64,000 nucleotides of DNA from Tanypteryx hageni (taxonomy: Eukaryota; Arthropoda; Insecta; Odonata; Petaluridae). Location of the stretch: assembly GCA_028673005.1 (NCBI GenBank), contig CM054113.1, positions 211,535,504-211,599,503 on the forward strand, written 5' to 3'. Each line of letters begins with the position of its first letter. Within the stretch, counting starts at the first letter, position 1. The notes under the pieces were generated by a model that saw only the letters and a program-made list of their open reading frames with translations, was not told where the DNA came from and ran no database searches. This document shows, piece by piece, positions 44,274-55,628 of this stretch. The position numbers and the translations under genes were made by a program.

Positions 44274-45647
44274 TTTGGTTAGTCACGGAGTCTGAAGTTT
44301 ATCCCTGGCGGCCCTCCTGCGTATGCTGGCCTCTTATAACTATAGCACCTGGGCGGCCCTGAGAATTCGTCGTGATTGACATTCTTAAATCCAATATTAC
44401 TTGCATGGTTCTAAACTCTTTAACGCATATTTCTCAGTTTATTATAACGGGTATGAGGCCTTCAAAGCACGTTGGCCTGGAAACCTTAGTAATATGAATG
44501 TTAGATAAAACTTTAGCGACAAGTTTCTGTAAGGAAAATTGATGTAAAGCTTAATTCGAGGGGCAAGTATAGTGTTGATTAATTTTCCTTCAAAATCGAA
44601 TATTCGTAAGCCATTTTATCTGACGAATTTTACAGCATATATTTAAATTTGACGAAAAGAAATCTAATTTAAATTGTAATAGATCATTCGTGATTTTGTC
44701 CCATATGAGAATGAGAGTCCGGGCAACTAATACATACTGTTTCGACGATAAGATCACTTCCAGAGGTTACTGAGAGTTGTTGATATTTTTAAAATACTTA
44801 TTCGAGGTACAAAGGAAGATTACTTACAGCATGGAAATCGTTCAAGTATGACCTTTGATAATATCGTACAGATGAACAACCAAAACGTACTGTTATTCTC
44901 CTCTGTATTCATATTCGACAGCCAAAGTAGAGATTTATGAGTTCGAATGTCAAAGGCTGCAATTAGTATTTAAAATTTTAAATACTAATGCTATGAGACA
45001 AGTACGAAGGGAAAAAACATTTTCTCCTAATATTTGAGCGATTAAGATTATGAGTTTATTTTAGTTACATGTGTCACATTTTCCATTCACGACTAAAAAA
45101 AGACAAGCTCTTACAGATGTTACAAGAAAGAAAACTTAGTAGGAGGTAAGTTTTGCTGCTTAATTTTCTTCACTCAATCATAAATCAACTGAATTAATTT
45201 TTCCTTTTCAAACGTTTCTTATAGCTCAAAAATGTATGGCAATAACATAATGCGTTCGCTTTTACAAATAATACGATTCAAGTTTAAATTCAAAATGGTG
45301 TAGTGGAGGAATTAAATCCTCATTTTGGTCATAATTTTAGCGAGATAAACATAGTATTTTTAATACTACATAAAATAAAAAATGTAATTCTAAAAAGCTC
45401 GAATTTGAAATATCTTTCAGGAAACATACAGAAAAATTCTATTCTATTACAACGTGTTTATAAGAGACAAGGACTATTTTAATACGCATTTACAAGGCCG
45501 TTGTTAAGTAAAATTGCAATTTAAAGCGTTATTACAAATTCGAAAATTGCTTCTCGATTCGTCTCCAGAAGCAATCAAATGTCAACTTAATTTTATAGAA
45601 ATGAAAAAGAAACTTGTAAATTTCCACTAACAATTTCAATACACTAC
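44274..45647. other. No gene seen
   Basis: A GC-rich motif near 44308-44370 (CTGGCGGCCCTCC ... GGGCGGCCCTG) resembles a hAT terminus without a partner. The rest is AT-rich and anonymous. Confidence 0.5.
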
Positions 45648-45714
45648 CGGTTTCGTCTGTTACAGCATCATGGTCTGTTACAGCATCATCATGATACTGT
45701 AACAGACGAAACCG
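45648..45714. repeat. Nested palindrome with duplicated 5' arm
   Basis: CGGTTTCGTCTGTTACAG (45648-45665) is the exact complement of 45697-45714. A second copy of the inner arm, GTCTGTTACAG (45673-45683), can pair instead with 45697-45707. A CATCAT-type spacer follows each 5' arm. Confidence 0.95.
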
Positions 45715-46189
45715 AAAAATGGGACCCTGCCCTTTGCCGACGTGCAAATGGGCTGATTTCACATCAGCATTACCAGTTACAATTTGGCTAAAACAAATCT
45801 TGAAAGCGCTCAATTGTTTTACAATTCTATCACACCTTTACCTAAATCGAATCTTCTATCAAATTAATAAGTGTTGAATCTCTTAAAATTAATTAATCAC
45901 TCCACTTCTTAATATTTTCTTATAAATCACAAACTTAACATAATTAAAGACAATAAAATTTTAACCTTATTTTCACCACTTGGAGAAGACGTCTAAGGCA
46001 ACTCATACCATCAGAGTTAAGAGACTCGGACGCCGTCACATTCATCGTTATTTTCCCCATTCCACTGTCATCATTTAAAGCCATCGTTTTCGTCCTGCGA
46101 GACATCTCAAACAAGAAAACCCTTGAAAAGCGCAATTGTTGGCATCAGAACGCATCCCTCCGTCGACTCCTTTAAACCACGCTCCCAGA

Positions 46190-49100
46190 CAATCACGCGA
46201 GACGTCATCTGCGCATTTTCCACCCTCTTTTGTCTCTTCCAGATCACCTCCCTCTCTCAAAATGCCTCCCTCCCTCTCTCCATTTTCGATATAACCAGAA
46301 TCCTCATCTATACTTCCATAAAATCTTTTCTTCTCCCTCTCGCTCCATCTTTTCTCAGTCACTCCATCCCCTCCATCCTCACTCCTTCGCAGTTATTCCA
46401 TCGCGTCCAAGGAATGCCAAGAGCAACGTCTCTCAGCCTATCCCCTCCCTCCCTCCTCCTCTCTCTCTCTTACCTCCCTCTCTTCACCCTCATCGCCCAA
46501 CCATCCCCGTGAACTTCTCCTTTGCAACCTACCCTTTCTGTCCCGACTCCTTCCTTCCTTTCTCCCTCCCTCTCTCTCCCTCCCTTCCCACTACACCCTC
46601 ATTCTTCTCGACCCTATCTGTCTCTGCCTGTCTCGCCCGCGTCCCGCATTCTGATTCCCTTTGACGGCCGAAGTCTGCCTTTTCTCTCCCTCCCTCCCCT
46701 CTCCACTCCCTCTGCCCTCCTTCCCCCATTTTCATCCTCCTCTTCCTCCTCCACCTCTTCTTTTCATCTCTCCCTTACTATCTCTTCCTCTCTCTCTCTT
46801 CTTTGCCCCCTCTGATTCCTATCCCGGCAGTAGCCATTCCAGAAGTCTTCCCTTTCATGCGGAGAGAGAGAGAGAGATGAAGAGAGAATGTCAGAGAGAA
46901 TGTCTTTTTCCTTTCTCTCTTTTCTTCTCTTTCATCTCTCTCTCTCTCCCGTTTCCTCTTTCGTTTTGCCCACTCCATCCGTCCCCGTCACACGAATCTC
47001 GTCCTCTGCGTTAATTTTCTCATCGTCTCTTCCCGCATCGTGTTTCTTTTTGCACGAAATTCGGACGAACCGCAATTTTTTTTACGATTCCGATCGGGTA
47101 CGATCTTTTCGAAAAACGGTAATTGTTCGCAGAAGTCGGATTTTTTTAATTAGCGGATGTTATGCGTTTAATATCCCCTCCCCCCTCCTCCCATCCCATT
47201 CCATTTTCCGAATTTAGAAATCCCCATCTGCTCCGTCAAGCGTCTCCACTTTTTGCGATCATTATAAACTTTGATGAGAAGGATAAAGAGAGTGAGTTTC
47301 GAGGTTTTCTTCTTAATTTTCGTCGAAAATTCCTTTTGTTTTTACGTCGGTTGAATTTAAGAACCAAAGGGCTTGATCTGTCTGCTTCGACGCGTTCTTT
47401 TCCGTTTCGTTATCGCTCGAAGATACATTATCCGTCCGATTTCAGGGGTTTTCCTCCTCTTTCTCTCTCTCCGAACACCGGCGTTTTCTCGACGCGCTAC
47501 CATCAATCCACCGAAAACTTCCCTCTTGCTCTCTCGTGTCGCTTCCCGCTTGTTTTTCCCGGCCACCTTCCTGTCACCGCCCATGTCATCCTAGTCCGTC
47601 TTTCCCCATCTACGCGGGAAAGAGCGTTAAGAGAGGAGCAAGACGCTACATTGCCGCTCAGATTATAACCGTCAGGTAGTTTTTCACCTGTTTAGCACCC
47701 TAAGCAACTCATTTTCCTCCTTATCGCATCGTGTTCGACCGGAACCTGCGTGAAAAAACACGTCTCTCTCTCTCTCGCTTCGCACGGTTAATTTACGACT
47801 TCTGGAGCGCAGCAACTTGTCGGAAAAATAAAAATGTTTCCCTCCACTCGCGGATGCAAGTTTAAAAAGTAAATAAAATATTTAAGTGCCCATTTAAGCG
47901 CCTTTGGAATATTTAATCCCTCTAATGGCTAATAATTCGAATTCTCGTCTCCTTGGGACTTTTAGATCTTTATGCATGCGCCTTTCGGAAAAAGACTTTT
48001 CTTCCAATCTTCTCCAATCCTTATGTCTTCCCTCCGTCGATTCCTTCCTCCACTCCCTCCTTCCTTCCTCCCCTTTCCTCATCCTCCGCAGATCTCCTTA
48101 CCGTACCCTACTCCCTCGCGCTCCTCCCTCACCCCGGAACCCAACTCCACTCCTCCTCCCTTCCCTTTCTATTCATTTGTCCTCCTATGTCCTTCCCTCC
48201 TTTCTCCATCTCCGCCGAACAACCCCCCTCCCTTTCCCCCTTGTTGCCTCCCCCTTCGCCATAACAACCGTGTCCTTCTCTTGACCCCCCATCCTCCATC
48301 TTCCCCCACCACCTCTACTTCACCCCCCCCCCCCTTTTCTTCCCCCTCCTCCCCCACCTCCTCATCCGCTGCTTTTTCTCCAGCGCGGCTAGAGAGAGAG
48401 AGAGAGAAGCCTGCTGTTGCCGCTTCAAGTCCGTGAAACGACTCCGTAGTCGCCAACCCTCACCTCCTACCTCATCCCCTACCCCCCCCCCCACACACGC
48501 CTTACGTCCCTCCACCCTCTCCGCGAACCCCCGGTTACCCGTTCAACCCCTTCTGCAACTCACCCTCCCACACCTCCCCTCCCTCTTCTCTGCCTGCCTA
48601 ACTCCTACCCTCCTCCCTTCTTCGTCCACAGTCCCCCGAGGCCCCCACTCCATCATCCAACTCCCTTCCGAATCCCGTCCTGCTACTCATCCTTTATCCC
48701 CCTTCCTCCCTCCATTTCCTCTACATGCCTCCTCCTCCCCCATCGACCGCCCTTCCTCCTCCCTTTCCGAGTCCGCCTCACGATCCCCTCCCCTTGACGT
48801 CATTAGCTTCCCTCCCTCTCCCTTCGGGGACCACCTTCGAGACTCGTTCGGGAAGGAGGAAGAAAGGGATGAGGAGGGAGGGAGGTTAACCTGCTCTTAC
48901 CCCCACGGGGCGTGGCGGGATGCTGCGGAAAGGACCCGCGTCCGCAGAAGAGGAGGATGAAGAGGAAGAGAGAGAGAGGGAGGGAGGGAGTGGGAGAAGA
49001 GACTTGGGAGATGGAGGATGTGGAGAGAGCTCATTTTTGCAATTTCGCGGAAGGAAAGAGAGGTTTTTATTTTTCCCTTCCCTCTCCTTACTTCTCTCTC

Positions 49101-49214
49101 TCTCATTCTTTCCCTGGAAATAACGATCCCCTCGAAAAGATATCCTACGGGGAAAAGACGAAAACGAAGGAAGTTGGAGAAGAAGTGAGTCTGATTGAGT
49201 TGGATGCTGAGGAA

Positions 49215-49245
<31 letters not shown>

Positions 49246-49300
49246 AGAAAGTGAGTTAGGGAGAGTCAAAGGAAAGAGGAGGATGAGAGGAGTAGGAGGA
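46190..49300. other. 3-kb strand-asymmetric pyrimidine domain, flips to purine
   Basis: From about 46190 to 48840 the + strand is dominated by C and T (CTCCCTCC-type), interrupted by mixed DNA at 46850-46905, 47000-47160 and 47600-47990; from about 48850 to 49300 it is dominated by A and G. C runs of 12-13 occur at 48326-48338 and 48483-48494, and GA/CT microsatellites at 46861, 47762, 48391 and 49217. Long frames on both strands are Ser/Pro/Leu- or Glu/Arg-rich by composition and are not called genes. GC content and CpG are clearly higher than in the rest of the window, so a regulatory or promoter role is conceivable but not shown. Confidence 0.6.
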
Positions 49301-50536
49301 CGTAGCTCATGGAATCGGCGGTATGCCGAGTATGGAGTCGCAAAACCCTTGCGAGCGGAGGATCGTGGCATTGACGGACGAGTTCGCGAGAGTTTCCCGT
49401 CTCCGAGGGCAGTGGATGATAACTTTTCCGCTGCACCGCCGATCCCGAGAGACGTTTTGATGGCTACACCTAAATAAGTCAATACCCGCATTTTTCGATA
49501 TCGGACGATCTCAGAGATGGGTTTTTCTCCGTGGTATATAACGCACCCGGAGACCATCTCTCCCGGCGATTCCTTTGTTTATTTTTTTTCGTCCGCGATC
49601 TTCGCTTTTTTCAGAAGAACGAAGCTCGTTTCAGAAGAACGCAATTATTGTCTGAGAGAACGAGGACGAAGTTTTCCGATGAAAACGGCGCTTAGTTTAT
49701 TAAGAATCGATTAAAAGAGAAAGGTTTCAATTGGTTTCTGAGTCGTGGAAATATTTTAATACGCGCAATCTGCCTTATGATTTCTGAGGAGTTAAATCTC
49801 TTTTTACAGAACACTTTGATGGAACAGATAGTGCAATTTTTAGTTAACGAAAGTAAAATAATTTCGTCCTTGTACTAATTTTGTGCCAATACGTATTCTA
49901 CGACAATATTTTTTTATTATACTAAGTGTTTCTCTCCTTTTCATTTAATATTTTATTCGTTTTTCGCTGCATTTTTTAAACTTGAAATAAATCCCTACTT
50001 TCAAAATGCTTTAATAAGACCAACTTCGCAGTTTATGACAATATAATTTATTTCGAAGTTAACTTCTATTTGCCAACTGATAACTTAATTGAAGAATATT
50101 TAGAGTTAGTATTGGCAGGTCGAATAAATAAATAACTAATATGTCATCAGTGTTGCGTAAAATGGATCGAACAAAAACAGTTTCTTACTTTCTGTATAAA
50201 TAGGCACATAATCCGATTTCCCCTTTGGGTTTCTTTTGTGTGTTAGAGATTATTAAAGGATGAAAGAATTCCATGGAGTAACAGAAATATTTAATATGAC
50301 AATTTCAAAATATTTTAAATTTAAATTCCCGATAGAATAATGTTTTACATTAATTAATTCATTCGATTTCTTCCACCAGTTATCGAAACTTCACGTCATG
50401 TGACCGACAAGATGTCATTGACTGACCAATCATCCCCGTTCGAGTTTTGTCAGTAAACTCATAGAGTATGAATATCCCAATCCTCATCTACGATGATCGA
50501 AGGCCGAAGATAACTTTAGTACTCAAGGTAGGAGAC
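49301..50536. other. No gene; CpG-containing patch then AT-rich
   Basis: 49300-49700 retains many CpGs and two mid-sized frames without recognisable content. 49700-50536 is AT-rich. Confidence 0.45.
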
Positions 50537-50812
50537 GAAACGCAAATGTGAAACTGAAGATATTTCTACCGCATGGCGCCCAAATCATTCTAAATGTATA
50601 ATAATCGAGGAAGGCTCTGTCAATATGTCAATACCCGAGTGTAGGAACATTTTATTTTCTTTTTAAAACAGGTCACAAGCGAGCTCCGATCTCGACTCCT
50701 ACGCCTGAAAATCCTCATTTATTTTTGTCGAAGAAAAGATTTTAATCCATTTTGTATTTTCACGAAAATACATTCCTTCCCATTTGAAGCAACTCTTTAT
50801 ACAAGAAATCGC
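50537..50812 (+). repeat. Dispersed repeat D3, shorter copy
   Basis: Matches the reverse complement of 57855-58425: GAAACGCAAATGTGAAAC, AGGCTCTGTCARTATGTCA, TTTATTTTTGTCGA and AACTCTTTATRCRAGAAAT in order. It lacks about 130 bp and about 150 bp present in the other copy. Confidence 0.9.
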
Positions 50813-51707
50813 GTATACTTTCAGAAACCTGTAATGTTAAATCAATACTTAATAAAATGTTTGGTGGTGGAAACAAATCAGTGGAAATTTGTAGCGATGG
50901 TTAAATTACGCTACCAAACTTTCGAAAAATCACATTAATAATATTTCTCCATCTTTTTCGTTGCGTCAAGTAATTTTTTTCACCCCCTATTTTTCCTTTC
51001 CTATGTTTTTAAAAATTTTCTTTTGGCCTCCTAGCACGTTTAGCTCTATTTTTGCAGCGACCTCTGGAATTTTTTCGGAACATCTGCTGTATATAGGTAA
51101 CCTCGTCTAATAGTCGACTCACAAGTCACATAGATCTATTACTTTATGGTGCTGATCTTAACCTTTACTGCACATACCGTACGTGACACAAAGTGCAAAA
51201 CAAGACTGCAAAACGTCTTCCGTCAATGTCATAACACTGGAAGTTTAGTGTGGTGTTGTTTAAATGAATGCCATTCATACCGACTAATGCGCAGGCTCTT
51301 CCAATTATAGCATTTATATTGCCATAGTTTTATTATTTGTTTAACTGTGAACTCGGCCTATGTAGGAAGAGAATAGGGGAGCGAATTGCTGTTTACATAC
51401 ATTGTAGCTAGACATCTTGCGACATTGCATACAAAGTTTAATGATAATACTCTCCGCGGTTCATTCTCAGCAATTAATTTTGTGTAGTAGCACCGAGCTC
51501 ATCATCTTTTCCTGAAAGGTTTAGTGTTTATTTGGTAAATAAATCCATACGGATATGCAGTAGGCGCTGTATCTAGTTATTCAACTGTGAAAAAGTGGGT
51601 AGGAACTTTCGTAAGGGGAGAAGAGAGATTGGAAAAAGTAAACCCTCAGTGGGCATACTGTCTTAGCCACACCAGACGAAAACATTAAAGTGTATGAATA
51701 TTGGGAG
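50813..51707. other. No gene seen
   Basis: AT-rich, nothing recognised. Confidence 0.5.
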
Positions 51708-52444
51708 TAGGGTTACCAGACGTCCTGTTTTTCCAGGACATGTTCTCCTTTTTAGGGTGTCCGGAGACGTCCGGGCGGGATTTTAACACCTGTCCGGAAT
51801 TTGAATATTTCCTTCTATTGTACGTTTTAAAAGTTAATAACGTTAATTTTTGGGAAATATGAAAACTGTCTTCGGACAGCAGCATGATGATGATGATTGC
51901 AGCTTGTGATTTTAACGTTTTATCCCTAATTATATCGTGAGATGTTAAATATCATTTTTGACGCTTTACTCGATCATTTTGCTTTAAATTTGTAATCAAG
52001 TCGTTCTGCAAACCGCGGTAATAATATAATGTGTCATATTATTATTCCTTAATAATCAGTTTAACTTTTATTTCAAAGTTAATCAATAAACTTAGATTTA
52101 GAGTTTGTATTTTTGTATATATTATTCAAGACATGTATAAAAAGTTGTATATTCCTATACATTATTTACATATTTAGTCTGCATCGTCAGAATTATTGTT
52201 TCGGATAACAAGTCATAATAACGCATGAAATTATAAATATTGTTGCATTTTGTTTTATGCGTAAATGTTTAAGTAATAAAAACATTTACGTTCGAAAATT
52301 AACTTTAATTATATTTCCTTTATTGATATAACACCACAGTACAATTTTTTGTGCTTAAAAAGATAAATTTTAAAAGTCAGGGTTTTGTCCGGATTTTTGT
52401 ATTCTTGTTGTCCGGGAAGTAAGATTAAAAATATGGTAACCCTA
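51708..52444. mobile_element. hAT non-autonomous element, perfect 8-bp TSD (737 bp)
   Basis: Starts TAGGGTTACCA and ends TGGTAACCCTA, an 11-bp perfect inverted repeat, with GTCCGG motifs inside both ends. ATTGGGAG is exactly repeated at 51700-51707 and 52445-52452. The ends begin TAGGG where most hATs begin CAGGG. No coding region; the 66-codon frame crosses the left end. Confidence 0.92.
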
Positions 52445-52758
52445 ATTGGGAGATATTTTTCTTTCGTAGTGCTTCCAACTAACAGACACTCGGGCTCTTT
52501 TTTCCTTATCCTATCAAAGATCTAGCAGCGACTAGCTAAGGCGAGATCCTTGACTATTCGTGGCGCGAACAAACCAAGGAGATTCAGATTGTGTTATAAA
52601 GTAAGCTTACGAATAAATTGTTTACAAATAGAATAAACAGACTGATCACGAACATCTCGCACTGCACTCAAGTACTGAGGTGCCCACAAGCGCCAGAATA
52701 AAAATTCTGTGACCAAATCTAAAAAATTTGTTTTTAAATAAAACTAATAATTTCCTGT

Positions 52759-52826
52759 TTTTTCGGGTTTTACCCGAAATTTAAAAAAGGTAATCGGAGA
52801 GTAAAAATCGGGTAAAACCCGAAAAA
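52759..52826. repeat. Inverted repeat, 19-bp perfect arms
   Basis: TTTTTCGGGTTTTACCCGA (52759-52777) and its exact complement (52808-52826), 30-nt spacer. Each arm contains CGGGT..ACCCG, itself palindromic, so each arm can fold alone or pair with the other. Confidence 0.95.
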
Positions 52827-52842
52827 TCCATACCCTATTTAT

Positions 52843-52953
52843 ATATCGCATTTCTTCGAATTTCTCGTAAATACTGGCGTTTTTGCAGATTTTATCACTC
52901 ATTACGAGAGTGTTACCATTAAAACGACTATTGTTGGACTCAGATTCGATATA
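52843..52953 (+). repeat. Dispersed repeat D4, direct copy
   Basis: Matches the reverse complement of 59629-59740, sharing TTTTTATCACTCATTACGAG-like and ACTATTGTTGGACTCAGATT blocks. Confidence 0.9.
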
Positions 52954-52968
52954 CGATGTAGTCTAATA

Positions 52969-53179
52969 GAGCGTTTCTCAACCGCCGGTCCGCGGTCCAG
53001 TATTGGCCAGCCCGTTTTTAAATGGGCAGCACTGGTTAATGAAAGGCATGTGTTTTCAGTTTTCAAAGTGTAACACTGTCAAATGATTGGTGGTACTTAG
53101 AAAATTGATTTTACCGGTCCTTGGTGGATTATTCAGATAATACACCGGTCTGCGATGAACTTTCAGTTGAGAACCGCTG
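52969..53179. mobile_element. hAT miniature element (211 bp)
   Basis: Left GAGCGTTTCTCAACCGCCGG, right end GTTGAGAACCGCTG. Flanking 8-mers GTCTAATA and GTCTAGTG match at six of eight positions. It borders repeat D4. Confidence 0.75.
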
Positions 53180-53187
53180 GTCTAGTG

Positions 53188-54916
53188 CCCACATACACGC
53201 GTTATTTTTGCAAAATAAGCGTGATCAATTTAGTTTTTTCCGTTCTGATGTATCTGTCATATTTTATAATATTACATCGTTACATTTTAGATTGGTCATT
53301 GAAAGTTTTCATAATATTAATAGCTAACGACTGAGAGACTTTTAATGCAGACACTAATCAATTCTGTGCTAATCAACATTCATTTAATTTAAAATAATTG
53401 TGTGGAATGTAGGCATAAGTTTTGTTTGGATCATCTTGTTCTTAATCAGCTCAATACATTTACTATGTTAGCTTTTTGTTATCAGTTCTTTTGTTTGTTG
53501 GCAGAAATTACATCAATATCTCCTAGTATTCATTTTGTACATCCTTATCACTAAGTAATCTTTTTGTAATAACCTAACTCATGATATTTTTAGATTATGC
53601 AATCTCATATACAATATATTTAGATGCCAGATCTCCCGAAATCGCTGGATGAACGGTTGGCAACCCTACCGCAGGGACGTGTGGATAACATTTTTTCCCC
53701 GGCGACACCACATAGTAATGTGCTGCAATGCAGTTTTAAATTCACTATCCTAGACGCTCATTCGGCCGTTTGAAAAGGTTCGTTAACGCTTCCCTCCTGG
53801 CACGCCAATCTGTATACAGCCGAACGCACAAGAAAGGGAGGAGATAAACCCGGAGTTCAGGTCGTGGAGGTGATTCGAACTCGGAGCAGCATTCTGATTG
53901 TTCTTCAACAGGAGAATTTGAATTTATCAATGGTCATTGTGTTTATCACATTATTGGGCCCGACCGTTCACACCAAAATTAAAAGTTAACGAGTAACAAT
54001 GCGTGCGTGGGGAGGCGCCATCTCTACACTAATAAATGTAATTTTGCCATCAAGATTGAAATGAGAAGATAATGAATGAAAAGGGTAAACCATTTCTTCG
54101 CTTACTTCGCTTATCAGCTCTTTCATTTTACCTTAAAAATGTCACCAATTCATGGAAGATAGGACGCTGGCAAATAGAGTTAATTACATTTGTTTCCTTG
54201 GTCGCGAGAAGGTATGAGTAAAAACTCCAGCCAAAATTAAACACGTTCTTTAAACCAAGAGAGCCAAGTTGGCATTTCGCGGCCATTAATTTCTAAATGG
54301 CCTATGAATAATTTTTTTATTCTCCTGAGGCTAAGATTTGCGATAGATTCCCATGTATTATAGTAAACATTTTCTTCTCTTGTGCAGAGCAACTTGTTGG
54401 ATATTTTCTAAAATACTGCTACTCGTCATTCTTAGGTGAGAAGAACTAATTTTTCTCTCTCGGACAGATTTTTATAATTCAGCTTGTTAAATTAATATAG
54501 ATTTTTTCGACATTATTATATGAATTCTTCGAAAGCTAAAGATTCTCTCTCCTCGATAAGATATATGAACTTCTATTCGATTTCCAACTAATTCTTCGTA
54601 ATCAGGATTTGATCAGTTTTCTTCCTGCGCCTTAATCTCTTATATATTTTCAAGGCTATGTTTGTTCGCTAAAAACTTAAGAACGGCTTCACGTACTATA
54701 TTCACCAAATTTTTAATACAGAATCATGCTGTTAGAAATTAACGAATGCACTACTTTTTAATCCTTTCTCTACAGAATAAAGCCTTAAAAAAGTAATTTA
54801 AAATTTCAATTGCAGTTGTTAAGCCTTCAAAAAAGACAAAGGAATAGCGTTGTTCCCTTCCCGCTTTCTTTGTCATCATCGTAGCAACAGGTACATAACC
54901 ACGTGTAAATATATAT
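53188..54916. other. No gene; one solitary hAT-like end
   Basis: The sequence near 53658-53672 ends GGTTGGCAACCCTA, resembling the end type of the 51.7-kb element, but no matching left end was found. Otherwise anonymous AT-rich DNA. Confidence 0.5.
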
Positions 54917-55201
54917 GAAAAGCAACTCAATCGTTATTAATGATATAATATTTGCTTTTTGGTAATTAAAATTATTATATTATATATTTATTATGCTTAT
55001 TGACGTGCGATTCAAATTTCGTGATGAAATAAGATTAATTTCCTTTTCAAGAATACGTAGAAAAGCAATGTAATCGTCATTAATGCTAGAATATTACCAT
55101 TTCGGTAAGTAAAATTATCATATTATACATTTATTATGCTTATTTACATGCAATTAAAATTTCGTGATGAAATAAGATTAATTTCCCTTGAGAGAATAGG
55201 T
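54917..55201 (+). repeat. Tandem duplication, two ~143-bp units
   Basis: Units 54917-55059 and 55060-55201 both start GAAAAGCAA and share TTTATTATGCTTATT, AAATTTCGTGATGAAATAAG and ATTAATTTCC, perhaps 85% identical. Each begins at the same position, so the junction is exact. Confidence 0.93.
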
Positions 55202-55447
55202 AGAATGATATTATCATTAGTTAATATATTCAGATTAACTTGCAATATGCTTGGAGTTGCTACCTACGTCAATAATAACGACTTGCAAATGAAATAAATT
55301 AAGCATGCATAGGAAAAAATCAAATTCATTCAAGTTTTAATTAAATTTCTATTCTTATTGTAATTTTTAAAAAGAAATTAAGAAAAATTAGGCAAATTGA
55401 ATTTGCAATAAAATTAATTAATACAAATTTTTAGTATACAAGCTTTG

Positions 55448-55628
55448 ACTGGAAGCAGCGCCGGGTACTTCTGCTATTATATATATATATGATTTTTACA
55501 AAATATCATAACGAAATCAAGATTTTTAAAGCGGAGCTTAAGAGCAGTGCTACCACAATTAATAAATGAACAAAATCGTTTACAACTTAAAAGAAAACTT
55601 TCCCGAGCGAAGCAGGGCGTTTCAGCTA
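55448..55628 (+). mobile_element. Helitron 3' ends, one intact and one degraded
   Basis: The stretch ending at 55628 reads CCCGAGCGAAGCAGGG, CGTTTCAG, CTAG, then T: a canonical Helitron 3' hairpin and terminus. About 160 bp upstream, GCAGCGCCGGGTACTTCTGCTAT is a mutated relative of the same terminus. 5' ends were not placed, so extents are uncertain. Confidence 0.6.

Noticed and set aside
45640..45720. Possible hammerhead ribozyme (TGATG ... CGAAAC) on the minus strand
   Set aside because: The CUGAUGA core is not intact and no stem III/cleavage-site arrangement can be drawn; the duplicated palindrome explains the sequence.
46123..49557. Many 100-220-codon frames on both strands
   Set aside because: All are Ser/Pro/Leu-rich or Glu/Arg-rich translations of the skewed domain, overlap each other on opposite strands and show no motif.
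53653..53672. Complete hAT element ending GGCAACCCTA
   Set aside because: No left terminus or matching 8-mer found within several kb; only a solitary end is supported.
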